Source: QQUJ01 sp050287605 | GTDB lineage: Bacteria > Pseudomonadota > Gammaproteobacteria > QQUJ01 | DNA: 32,637 nt | Assembly (NCBI GenBank): GCA_050287605.1 | Contig: JBNKCG010000020.1 | Span: forward strand, 1 to 32,637 | Reading direction: 5' to 3' | In this document: one piece after another, positions 23,272 to 30,778 of the stretch | Numbering within the stretch: position 1 is the stretch's first letter | Layout of the letters: each line of letters opens with the position of its first letter | Notes under the pieces: model-generated | What the model was told of the DNA's origin: nothing | The model's database searches: none | What the model saw: the letters and a program-made list of their open reading frames with translations, nothing else | Program-made: the position numbers and the translations under genes

Positions 23272-24381
23272 TTAAGATGCCGTTTCGTTATCGTTCCCGC
23301 GAAGCGCCGTAAGGCGCGCGATGGCCGTATCGGTCTCCGCGACCAGGCGGACCATCAACTCGCCGGCGGACAGGTGTCGGGCCAGCCGGACACCCTGTCC
23401 CGACCATAGCGAGAGAAACTCCGGGCGGTGTTCACGCGCCGCGGCGCTGCGCAGCGGGCGGGTCAGGCTGTTCTGCACGGGATAGGGCAGGACGGCGGGC
23501 GCCTCGCCGGGCGGTTCGACCGCCTCCATGAACCGGTTGACCAAGCCGCGGGCGGGGCGGCCGGAGAAGGCGCGGGTAACCCGCGTGTCCGATTCGCGGG
23601 CCGCGAGTATGGCCTGCTTGTGCTCGGCACAGACGCCCGCTTCGTCGCAGGTCAGAAACGCGGTGCCCATCTGCACCGCCTCGGCGCCCAGTGCCAAGGC
23701 GGCGGCGATGCCGCGTCCGTCCATGATCCCGCCCGAGGCGATCACCGGCAGCGATACGGCATCCACTATCTGGGGGACCAGCGCCAGCGTGCCCACCAGG
23801 GAGTCGGCGAAGTCGCGCAGAAACGTGCCGCGGTGCGCACCGGCCTCGGCGCCTTGGGCCACTATCGCGTCGACCCCCGATGCCTGCAGCGCCAGCGCTT
23901 CCTCCACGGTGGTGGCTGTGCCGATCACCGTCATGCCGCGCGACTTCGCGGCTTCCAGCGCGCGCTCGGGTAGCAGCCCGAAAGTGAAGCTGAGCGCCGT
24001 TGCGCCGCTTTCCAGCAGCGCGGGAAACAGCGTGTCGAAGGGGTCTGCCGCGGGTGCCGGCAGCGTCGGCGGCGGCAGGTTCAGCGCTTCGTGAAACGGA
24101 CGCAACCGATCCACGGCGGGTGCGGTATCGGGTGGCAGTTCGGGGGGCGGTAGTGGGGCGAAGAGGTTGATGCCGAACGGGCGATCGGTGCGCTCGCGCA
24201 CGGCAGCGGCGGTGCGCGCCACCGCCTCGGGCGTGGTGTAGGCCGCGGCGATGAAGCCCATGCCGCCGCCCTGGCAGACGGCGGCGACCAGTTCCGGCGT
24301 GGTGGCGCCGCCAGCCATGGGCGCCTGGAAAATGGGGTAGGTGATGCCCAGGCGGCGGGTCAGTGGTGTGGCTGCGCGCAT
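23272..24381 (-). CDS. Nitronate monooxygenase (2-nitropropane dioxygenase family)
   Basis: 369 residues; an FMN-dependent TIM-barrel enzyme that detoxifies alkyl nitronates such as propionate-3-nitronate. Visible family blocks are GITYPIFQAPMAGGATTPEL, then CQGGGMGFIAAAYTTPE and RPFGINLFAPLPPPE. The FMN phosphate and active-site part has QGAEAGAHRG and ASGGIMDGRGIAAALALGAE. The C-terminal block is TRAFSGRPARGLVNRFME. Length fits class I. AAGGA nine bases upstream supports the ATG. The gene is a single unit, divergent from the AAA-epimerase fusion gene, with a GGGGATTCCCC palindrome in the shared region. Confidence 0.93.
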   Translation of the reverse strand: MRAATPLTRRLGITYPIFQAPMAGGATTPELVAAVCQGGGMGFIAAAYTTPEAVARTAAAVRERTDRPFGINLFAPLPPPELPPDTAPAVDRLRPFHEALNLPPPTLPAPAADPFDTLFPALLESGATALSFTFGLLPERALEAAKSRGMTVIGTATTVEEALALQASGVDAIVAQGAEAGAHRGTFLRDFADSLVGTLALVPQIVDAVSLPVIASGGIMDGRGIAAALALGAEAVQMGTAFLTCDEAGVCAEHKQAILAARESDTRVTRAFSGRPARGLVNRFMEAVEPPGEAPAVLPYPVQNSLTRPLRSAAAREHRPEFLSLWSGQGVRLARHLSAGELMVRLVAETDTAIARLTALRGNDNETAS

Positions 24382-24384
24382 GTC

Positions 24385-24410
24385 GGGGATTCCTTTTCGG
24401 GGGATTCCCC
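24385..24410 (-). promoter_or_regulatory. Direct repeat/palindrome upstream of the nitronate monooxygenase gene
   Basis: GGGGATTCC occurs at 24385-24393 and again at 24400-24408, the second extending to the perfect palindrome GGGGATTCCCC (24400-24410). Just upstream on the minus strand is TATGCT, a possible -10. The palindrome would then lie at the transcription start, where a repressor could act. Confidence 0.3.
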
Positions 24411-24535
24411 AAGCATAGGCGCTGGTGTTGGGCGGCGGTCGCGCAGGGTGTCGGATTGCATCGGGCGCCGCGACTTGGTTACTCTCGGGCGGTGAACTGT
24501 CTCAAAACAACAACGCGATCGAACGGCGACTGAAC

Positions 24536-26644
24536 ATGGCCAGTGTTCCTCAGTCCGGCTCAGCGGTGAAAAAGCGCGCCAGACGGGCGCGTTATTTCTT
24601 CCGTGGCGACTCCCAGCGGCGCGCTCTGGATTACCTGCGCTATGCCCTCGAAAAGGGGCGCGGCGTGTTCGTGCTCTGCGGTCCGGCGGGGTTGGGCAAG
24701 ACGGCGGTAGCGCACCAGGTGATACGCGAGTGGAAGCGCCCAGCCGACGGCGTGGTGCTGTTGTCGGGCGAACGCGTCGGCGGCAACGGCGTCTATCGCG
24801 CGCTGGCGTCAGGGCTCGATCTGGCCCACTTCAGTATGCCCCAGCCCGAGCTGCTGCAAGCCCTGGAGCAGAACTTCTCCGCGCACCGTGCCCAGGGTGG
24901 GCGCACACTGCTGATCATCGACGATGCCGATCACCTGCAGCGCAACGAGCTCGACGAGCTTTCCAACCTCTGCAAACTGAACGATGCCAATGGCGCGCTG
25001 CTGCAGGTGTTCTTGATCGGGCGCCAGTTGCCGTTCGCTGAGCCTGGGCAGCGCAACGGAACGGGAGGTATCGAACCCCTCATCGGCAGTTACCAGCTGG
25101 CGCCGCTGGGCGAGGCGGAGATCCCCACCTTCGTCCACCAGTGGGGCGAGTACGAGGGTTACAAGGAGCTGCCGCGCCTGCCGGAGGTACTGGCCAGGCG
25201 GGTCGCCGAGTGGAGCGAGCGCCGGCCGCGCAAGCTCAAGCGCTTTTGCGAGCAGTTGCGCGGTGTGGTGGCGGCAGGGCGCGGATTGGTGTGGGACAGT
25301 GCGCTGGTCGAGCGCTTGCTGGAGGGCGCCAGCAACGCCTTTCACGCCGTGCAGCCACCACCTCCGCCCGTGGATTTCACGGTGGGCGGCGAGGCCGAAC
25401 TCCCGCTCGCCGAGACCGGCGCCAACGGCGTATCGGTCTCACCCGACGAGGCGCCGCCGCCGCAGGAGAACGTCACCCAGGTATTGGCGGCGGTTGAGCC
25501 GGTGGAGGCACCGGCCCCCCAGCTTGGCTCGCTGATCTCCCCGCTGGCGGTGGTCTGTGCCACGGTGGAAGAGGCCTATCTTCTGGCGCCGTTGGTCAAA
25601 TCCATGGCCAAGCAGGTGGGCTCCTGCACCATGTTGCTGGAGCGCGGCGAACTCAAGGCGCAGCGGCCGCCGTGGACCAGCCGCTCGCAGCAGGTGCGCT
25701 GGCGTGCGCTGGATATCGCCGCCGACGAGGTCAATCACGCTGCCGTGCTGGGTGCCGCCTTGGATCGCGGCGCGACGCTGTTCGCCGGCGGAACGGTGCG
25801 CATGCTGCTCACGGTGGGCAACAGCGATGCGGTGTTGGGGCTGGCGCTGGCGGCGCACAAACTGGGCGTCGTGCAGGCCCGGGTCGAGGCCGGGCAGCGC
25901 ACCGGCGGTGCGAGCAAGAGCCGCAACATGAACCAGGCGTTGCTGGAACGGTTGGCCGATTGTCTGCTGGTCAGCGATTCGCTGGCCCAGGTCAATCTGC
26001 TCATGGAGGGCATTCAGCGCCAGCGCGTGCGCGAGGTGGGCAATCTGCGGGTCGATGCCCTGGCCAGCCTGCTGGCACGCGACGGGATCGATCTGGCGCA
26101 AGCGGCCGACCCGCAGCGCCACGGCGCGCAGGGCGCGAAAACGGGCTACGCGGTGGTGGCGCTGAGCGATGCGCAGAACGGTGACAGCGGACGCATCGAG
26201 CTGTTGCTGCGGGTGGTGCGCGACATCGGCGAGATGCTGCCCATCCGCCTGCTGGTGTCGCCGCCGGTGATGGATGCGTTGGAGCCCCTGGGGAAGGGGA
26301 GCCGATGGCGCGAGTGGAACATCGACATGCTGGCGGAGATCGATCCGGTACGTTCGCTGGAACTGCTGGTGGATGCGCGGGTCGTGATCACCGACACCGA
26401 CTTCATGCAGGTGGAGACCACCGCGTTGCGCGTCCCCTGCATCACCCTGGGCGAAGAGACTTCGTGGCCCATCACGGTGGAGAGCGGCGGCAATCGGCTG
26501 TGCCGCCTCAATCCGGTGGAGATCATCGACGCCGTGACCCAGGCGCTCACCGACAAGCTGGGGCGCGACACCGTGCCGGCCATGTGGGACGGACAGGCCG
26601 CGCAACGGGCCACCCACGCCCTGGTGACGCTGCTCGCCAAATAG
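24536..26644 (+). CDS. Fusion: ExeA-like AAA ATPase plus degenerate UDP-GlcNAc 2-epimerase-like domain
   Basis: 702 residues from the ATG at 24536; no strong SD, and the frame is open 37 codons further up. Residues 15-265 are an ExeA/GspA-type AAA ATPase: Walker A GPAGLGKT (49-56), Walker B LLIIDDADHL (125-134), closing helices ERRPRKLKRFCEQLRG. Residues 271-335 are a Pro/Glu-rich linker. Residues 336-700 follow the non-hydrolysing UDP-N-acetylglucosamine 2-epimerase (WecB) fold: LGLALAAHKLGVVQARVEAG, VGNLRVDALASLL, ETTALRVPCITLGEETSWPI and NRLCRLNPVEIIDAV. Of the catalytic positions, Glu in RVEAGQRTG (Glu451) is kept. The Asp of QGD is Asn429 (VGNS), the PEExNR glutamate is replaced in SKSRNMNQ, and the HRRE histidine is lost (VVALSDAQNG). 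A pseudoenzyme is therefore likely. No membrane segment. Function unknown; a link to exopolysaccharide or export control is inference. Confidence 0.85.
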   Translation: MASVPQSGSAVKKRARRARYFFRGDSQRRALDYLRYALEKGRGVFVLCGPAGLGKTAVAHQVIREWKRPADGVVLLSGERVGGNGVYRALASGLDLAHFSMPQPELLQALEQNFSAHRAQGGRTLLIIDDADHLQRNELDELSNLCKLNDANGALLQVFLIGRQLPFAEPGQRNGTGGIEPLIGSYQLAPLGEAEIPTFVHQWGEYEGYKELPRLPEVLARRVAEWSERRPRKLKRFCEQLRGVVAAGRGLVWDSALVERLLEGASNAFHAVQPPPPPVDFTVGGEAELPLAETGANGVSVSPDEAPPPQENVTQVLAAVEPVEAPAPQLGSLISPLAVVCATVEEAYLLAPLVKSMAKQVGSCTMLLERGELKAQRPPWTSRSQQVRWRALDIAADEVNHAAVLGAALDRGATLFAGGTVRMLLTVGNSDAVLGLALAAHKLGVVQARVEAGQRTGGASKSRNMNQALLERLADCLLVSDSLAQVNLLMEGIQRQRVREVGNLRVDALASLLARDGIDLAQAADPQRHGAQGAKTGYAVVALSDAQNGDSGRIELLLRVVRDIGEMLPIRLLVSPPVMDALEPLGKGSRWREWNIDMLAEIDPVRSLELLVDARVVITDTDFMQVETTALRVPCITLGEETSWPITVESGGNRLCRLNPVEIIDAVTQALTDKLGRDTVPAMWDGQAAQRATHALVTLLAK

Positions 26645-26651
26645 TCGCGCT

Positions 26652-26708
26652 GGCGATGCGGGCGGCTTGCAGCCTCTGCGATGAGCTGCAATCCTAAGCC
26701 GCTTCGCC
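26652..26708 (+). other. Hairpin in the short leader of the MetY-type gene
   Basis: GCGGC (26662-26666) and TTGCAG (26667-26672) pair with CTGCAA (26686-26691) and GCCGC (26698-26702), with a six-base bulge; GGCG/CGCC may extend it outward. It fills most of the 82 bases between the fusion gene and metY. It is too short for a SAM-I riboswitch and carries no U-run. Confidence 0.35.
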
Positions 26709-26726
26709 ACCAGTCGCGGATGCCCC

Positions 26727-28019
26727 ATGGCCAAACCGACCCTTCCCCAGTTCGACACGCTGATGCTGCACGCCGGGCAGAAACCCGACCCGGCCACCGG
26801 CGCACGCGCCACGCCCATCTACCAGACCGCCTCGTTTGCGTTTCGCGATACCGACCATGCCGCGTCGCTGTTCAACATCGAGCGCGCGGGGCACGTCTAC
26901 TCGCGTATCTCCAATCCCACCAACGCGGTGCTGGAGGAGCGCATGGCGGCGCTGGAAGAGGGGGTGGGCGCCATCGCCACCGCCAGCGGCCAGGCGGCGC
27001 TGCACCTGGCGGTGGCCACCCTGATGGGGGCGGGCGGCCACATCGTCGCCTCGCGTTCGCTCTACGGCGGCAGCCACAACCTGCTGGCCTACACGCTGCC
27101 GCGTTTCGGCATCGAGACCACGTTCGTCGATCCGCGTGATATCGGGGCCTTCGCCGACGCCATTCGCCCCGAGACCCGCTTGCTGTTCGGCGAGATCCTG
27201 GGTAACCCGGGATTGGACGTGTTGAACGTCCCCGCGGTGGCCGAGGTGGGGCACGCCCACGGCCTGCCGCTGCTGGTGGATGCCACCTTCGCCACGCCCT
27301 ACCTGTGCCGGCCGGTCACGCTGGGCGCGGATCTGGTGATGCACTCGGCCACCAAGTTCCTCAGCGGCCACGGTGTGGTGATCGGCGGCGTGCTGGTGGA
27401 CGGCGGTACCTTCGATTGGGAGGCGTCCAGCCGATTTCCCCATCTGTCCCAGCCGTATGAAGGTTTCCACGGCCTCAATTTCGCGGAGGAATTCGGCCCC
27501 GCCGCCTTCATCACCCGCGCGCGCAAGGAGGGGCTGCGCGACTTCGGCGCCTGCCTCAGCCCCAGTTCCGCTTTCCACATCCTGCAGGGAATTGAAACGC
27601 TCTCGCTGCGCATGCAGCGGCACGTGGAGAACACCCGCCAAGTGGTGCGTTTTCTCGACCAGCACGAGGCGGTGGAGTGGGTGATGTACCCGGAGTTGCC
27701 CGAACACCCCGATCATGAACTGGCGCAGACGCTGCTGCCCAAGGGCTGCGGCGCGGTGTTCAGTTTCGGCGTCAAAGGCGGCCGCGGCGCCGGCCAGAAG
27801 CTGATCGAGAGTCTGCAGATCTTCTCGCACCTGGCCAACGTGGGGGATGCGAAGTCGCTGGTGATTCATCCCGCCAGCACCACACACCACCGCATGGATG
27901 CCGCGGCGCTCGCCGCGGCCGGAATCAGCGAGGGGTTGGTACGGCTCTCCATCGGACTGGAGGATGCCGCTGATCTCATCGAGGATCTGAGCCGCGCCCT
28001 TCACGCCTCGCAGAAATAG
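26727..28019 (+). CDS. O-acetylhomoserine (or O-succinylhomoserine) sulfhydrylase, MetY type
   Basis: 430 residues, in the Cys/Met metabolism PLP family. It would make homocysteine directly from an acylated homoserine and sulphide. The N-terminal LHAGQKPDPATGARATPIYQ and YSRISNPTNAVLEERMAALE are characteristic, and the PLP lysine is Lys210 in HSATKFLSGHG. The block LFGEILGNPGLDVLNVPAVA and the length (430 rather than about 390) favour MetY over MetB/MetC/MetZ. No strong SD precedes the ATG; the leader contains a hairpin. The next gene, an alpha/beta hydrolase, starts 12 bases downstream, so they are likely co-transcribed. Which acyl donor is used cannot be decided from sequence alone. Confidence 0.9.
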   Translation: MAKPTLPQFDTLMLHAGQKPDPATGARATPIYQTASFAFRDTDHAASLFNIERAGHVYSRISNPTNAVLEERMAALEEGVGAIATASGQAALHLAVATLMGAGGHIVASRSLYGGSHNLLAYTLPRFGIETTFVDPRDIGAFADAIRPETRLLFGEILGNPGLDVLNVPAVAEVGHAHGLPLLVDATFATPYLCRPVTLGADLVMHSATKFLSGHGVVIGGVLVDGGTFDWEASSRFPHLSQPYEGFHGLNFAEEFGPAAFITRARKEGLRDFGACLSPSSAFHILQGIETLSLRMQRHVENTRQVVRFLDQHEAVEWVMYPELPEHPDHELAQTLLPKGCGAVFSFGVKGGRGAGQKLIESLQIFSHLANVGDAKSLVIHPASTTHHRMDAAALAAAGISEGLVRLSIGLEDAADLIEDLSRALHASQK

Positions 28020-28031
28020 GATCATCGCCCC

Positions 28032-28823
28032 ATGTATCTGGAAGTGAACGGACAGCGCGTCTTTGCCGCCACCGGCGGGCGCCCCTTCGATCCCGCGCGG
28101 CCCTGCGTGGTGTTCCTGCACGGTGCCGGCATGGACCACTCCATCTGGGTGCTGCCGGCGCGTTGGTTTGCACGTCACGGCTACGGGGTGCTGGCTTTGG
28201 ATCTCCCCGGTCACGGGCGCTCCACCGGCGAGCCGCTGGCCAGCATCGAGGCGCTGGCCGACTGGGTGATCGCCGTACTCGACGCCCTGGGGGTGGAACG
28301 GGCCGCGTTGGCGGGACACAGCATGGGGTCGCTGACGACACTGGACGCTGCGGGGCGCTATCCCGAACGGGTGCGCGCCGCCGCGCTCATCGGTACCTCG
28401 TTCCCCATGCCGGTCAACGATCAGTTGCTGGCGGCGGCCGCGGCCAACGATCACGCGGCGCTGGAGATGCTCAACATCTTCGGTCACGCGCGCAGTGCGC
28501 TCACCGGCGGCAACGAGCAGATCGGGATGTGGAATCCGGGTATGGGAATACGGCTGCTGGAGAGCGCCCGCCCGGGCGTCGTTCATACCGACCTCAGTGC
28601 CTGCAACGACTATCGGAGCGGACTGGAAGTGGCTGCACGCGTCCAATGTCCCACCACGCTGATCCTCGGCGACCGTGATGTGATGACACCGCCGCGCAAC
28701 GCTCAGGCGCTGGTGCAGACGCTGCCCGGTGCGAAGGTAGTGACCCTCGCGGGCAGCGGCCATTCGCTCTACAACGAAAAGCCGGACGCCTTGCTGGATG
28801 CGCTGATCGTGGCGCTGGGCTAG
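28032..28823 (+). CDS. Alpha/beta hydrolase
   Basis: 263 residues, a compact single-domain alpha/beta hydrolase. Oxyanion region is VVFLHGAGMDHSIWV, the nucleophile elbow is GHSMG (Ser97), the acid is Asp in LILGDRDVMTPP and the catalytic histidine is in LAGSGHSLYNEKP. There is no signal peptide, so it is probably cytoplasmic. It starts 12 bases after the MetY gene and is probably in its operon. It is too short and lacks the motifs for MetX homoserine acetyltransferase, so a direct role in methionine synthesis is not supported. Substrate unknown. A GGCGCT/AGCGCC hairpin spans its stop codon (28811-28827) and may help termination. Confidence 0.9.
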   Translation: MYLEVNGQRVFAATGGRPFDPARPCVVFLHGAGMDHSIWVLPARWFARHGYGVLALDLPGHGRSTGEPLASIEALADWVIAVLDALGVERAALAGHSMGSLTTLDAAGRYPERVRAAALIGTSFPMPVNDQLLAAAAANDHAALEMLNIFGHARSALTGGNEQIGMWNPGMGIRLLESARPGVVHTDLSACNDYRSGLEVAARVQCPTTLILGDRDVMTPPRNAQALVQTLPGAKVVTLAGSGHSLYNEKPDALLDALIVALG

Positions 28824-28827
28824 CGCC
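28811..28827. terminator. Weak hairpin at the end of the hydrolase gene
   Basis: GGCGCT (28811-28816) and AGCGCC (28822-28827) pair around GGGCT, across the stop codon. No U-run. It lies between convergent genes. Confidence 0.25.
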
Positions 28828-28850
28828 AATCCGGTTCGTATGGACGGGCG

Positions 28851-29882
28851 CTAGGGCGCTTCGTGCTCGACGCGGTCGCGGCCGCGGCTTTTCGCGCTGT
28901 ACAAAGCGGCGTCGGCGCGACGAATCAGATCCGTTCCGGAGTCGATGTTGCGCAACTGGGCAATACCGGCGGAAACGGTGATCTTGCCCAACCGCTCGCC
29001 GGAGTTGCGGATCTTCAGTTCCCCCGTGGAGATGGCGATGCGGATCTGTTCGGCAACCGCTTCGGCGCCGCGCAGCTCCGTGGTGGGCAGCAGGATGGCG
29101 AACTCTTCACCGCCGAAGCGGGAGGGAAAGTCCTTGCCCTTCAGGCATTCACGGATCCTGATGGCCACGTAGCGCAGTACCTTGTCGCCGACCAGGTGAC
29201 CGTGGGTGTCGTTGAACTGCTTGAAGTGGTCGATATCCACCAGCGCGACGCTGAGCGGGGTGTCGTTGGCGCGCGCCTGTTCGATGGCGCGTTCCAGCGC
29301 TGTGTTGAAGGCCTTGCGGTTGGCGATGCCGGTCAGCGCATCCGTCAACGCTTCGGCGCGGATCTGCTCGAGGTTGGCTTTGAGCTCGTCGACCTCGCGC
29401 AACACCTCGCCGAGGCGGTTCTCCAGGGCGCTCCGCGAGCGTTCCGTCAGGTCGGTTTCGTCGATCACATGATCCACCGAGGAACGCAGCGTCTCCTGCG
29501 CCACGTCGCCCTCCAGGGTTTCGGCAAAGCGGCGCAGCACCTCGCCGTAGTGGGTGAAGCGGCCGCCGGCGCCGCTGATCTCTTCGCTCATGGCCTGGAG
29601 GATGCTCTGCAACTCGGCGCGCATCTGGCGCAGCGACTCCTCGTCCTGAATCAGCAGATCGTGGTAGAGCCGGTTGAGGTTGGCCTGGGTGATCGAATCG
29701 GGGCTCGCCAGCAGCTCCGCCAGTCGGTTGGCCAGCACCTCGTGGTGGCCGGCGGCCTGTTCGTAGAACAGAGAAAAATTGACGGGATTGGGCGGCAGTT
29801 GGTGTTGCGCCAACGCGGCCAGCGTGAGCCGCAGATACTCGGCGGACTGCTCCGGGGTCTCTTTGTAGTCGCGAAATACCAT
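28851..29882 (-). CDS. Diguanylate cyclase (GGDEF domain) with helical N-terminus
   Basis: 343 residues. The C-terminal GGDEF domain (about 175-340) makes c-di-GMP from two GTP. It starts with the conserved ALTDALTGIANRKAFNTALE, the metal Asp is in VDIDHFKQFND and the active loop is RFGGEEFAILLP (GGEEF at 257-261). The allosteric I-site, normally RxxD five residues before, reads KGKD (248-251), so product inhibition may be weak or absent. The first 170 residues are soluble and mainly helical, with ANRLAELLASPDS and a coiled-coil-like stretch ENRLGEVLREVDELKANLEQ. There is no membrane segment or PAS/GAF signature. The N-terminus may set dimerisation. It is a single gene, divergent from the MBL hydrolase. 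The start ATG has no obvious strong SD. Confidence 0.93.
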   Translation of the reverse strand: MVFRDYKETPEQSAEYLRLTLAALAQHQLPPNPVNFSLFYEQAAGHHEVLANRLAELLASPDSITQANLNRLYHDLLIQDEESLRQMRAELQSILQAMSEEISGAGGRFTHYGEVLRRFAETLEGDVAQETLRSSVDHVIDETDLTERSRSALENRLGEVLREVDELKANLEQIRAEALTDALTGIANRKAFNTALERAIEQARANDTPLSVALVDIDHFKQFNDTHGHLVGDKVLRYVAIRIRECLKGKDFPSRFGGEEFAILLPTTELRGAEAVAEQIRIAISTGELKIRNSGERLGKITVSAGIAQLRNIDSGTDLIRRADAALYSAKSRGRDRVEHEAP

Positions 29883-29961
29883 AGGGATGTCAACCGCATT
29901 TTATTGCCCGGTGCACGTTACCACACCTCGGGCATCGGTGGCGCATTCGGGCCTGGAAACC

Positions 29962-29993
29962 TTGGCAGCGCGTCGGGGTGGTTCTGGTAGAAT
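29962..29993 (+). promoter_or_regulatory. Possible extended -10 promoter for the MBL hydrolase gene
   Basis: TGGTAGAAT gives an extended -10 (TG and TAGAAT at 29988-29993). TTGGCA (29962-29967) is upstream, but the 20-base spacing is too long for a normal -35, so the extended -10 would carry recognition. Confidence 0.3.
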
Positions 29994-30025
29994 TCGCGCT
30001 TTGTCGCTATGCCGAGGAATTCGCT

Positions 30026-30673
30026 GTGAAGGTTTACGTGGTGCCTGTTACCCCGTTTGAGCAGAACTGTTCGCTGTTGGTTTGTGAAACGACCCGCACC
30101 GCGGCGGTGGTCGATCCGGGCGGGGACGTCGACCGCATCCTGCAGGCGGCGGAGGAGGCGGGCGTCAGCGTCGAGAAAATCCTGGTCACCCACGGTCACG
30201 TCGATCACGTCGGTGCCGTAGCAGCGCTGGCCGAGCGCCTCGGTGTGCCCATCGAAGGACCGCACCGGGAGGACAAGTTCTGGATCGACGAATTGCCCCA
30301 GCAGGCCAAGCAGTTCGGTTTCGCGCCCGCGCAGGTGTTCGAACCGTCGCGCTGGCTTGCCGACGGCGATACCGTTGAGGTGGGCAACGAGACCTTGCAG
30401 GTGATCCACTGTCCCGGCCACACGCCCGGTCACGTGGTGTTTTACCATCCGGGTGAGCGGCTGGCCGTGGTGGGCGACGTGCTGTTCCAGGGTTCCATCG
30501 GCCGCACCGATTTCCCGCGCGGCAACTTCGACGATCTCATGCACTCCATCCGCGACAAGCTTTTCCCGTTGGGCGACGACGTGGAGTTCCTCCCCGGCCA
30601 CGGCCCTGCGTCGACTTTTGGTGTGGAGCGTGAACACAATCCGTTCGTCGGCGATGCGGCGGTGCATCGTTAA
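30026..30673 (+). CDS. MBL-fold hydrolase, glyoxalase II-like
   Basis: 215 residues from a GTG preceded by GAGGAA at seven bases; the open frame begins 16 codons earlier but without an SD. The N-terminus MKVYVVPVTPFEQNCSLLVC is a standard start for YcbL-like proteins. The metal motif THGHVDHVGA (His56, His58, Asp60, His61) and CPGHTPGHVVFY, GDVLFQGSIGRTDFPRG and FLPGHGP complete the binuclear zinc/iron site. These are hydroxyacylglutathione hydrolase-like thioesterases; without the C-terminal glutathione domain of GloB, this is the short YcbL type. Cytoplasmic. It is a single gene upstream of hscC. Confidence 0.92.
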   Translation: MKVYVVPVTPFEQNCSLLVCETTRTAAVVDPGGDVDRILQAAEEAGVSVEKILVTHGHVDHVGAVAALAERLGVPIEGPHREDKFWIDELPQQAKQFGFAPAQVFEPSRWLADGDTVEVGNETLQVIHCPGHTPGHVVFYHPGERLAVVGDVLFQGSIGRTDFPRGNFDDLMHSIRDKLFPLGDDVEFLPGHGPASTFGVEREHNPFVGDAAVHR

Positions 30674-30778
30674 GTCGCGGTGACGATGGGCACGGCGCGT
30701 GTGATTTTGAGATCGATACAAGTTCGGTGAACCGGGGGTGTTGCGAATGGTGGCAGCCAAATATGGAGATTGTTCGTC

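Noticed and set aside
26694..28829. 711-codon open frame antisense to the MetY and hydrolase genes
   Set aside because: Covers two well-supported genes on the other strand; Gln/His/Arg-rich shadow with no recognisable motif.
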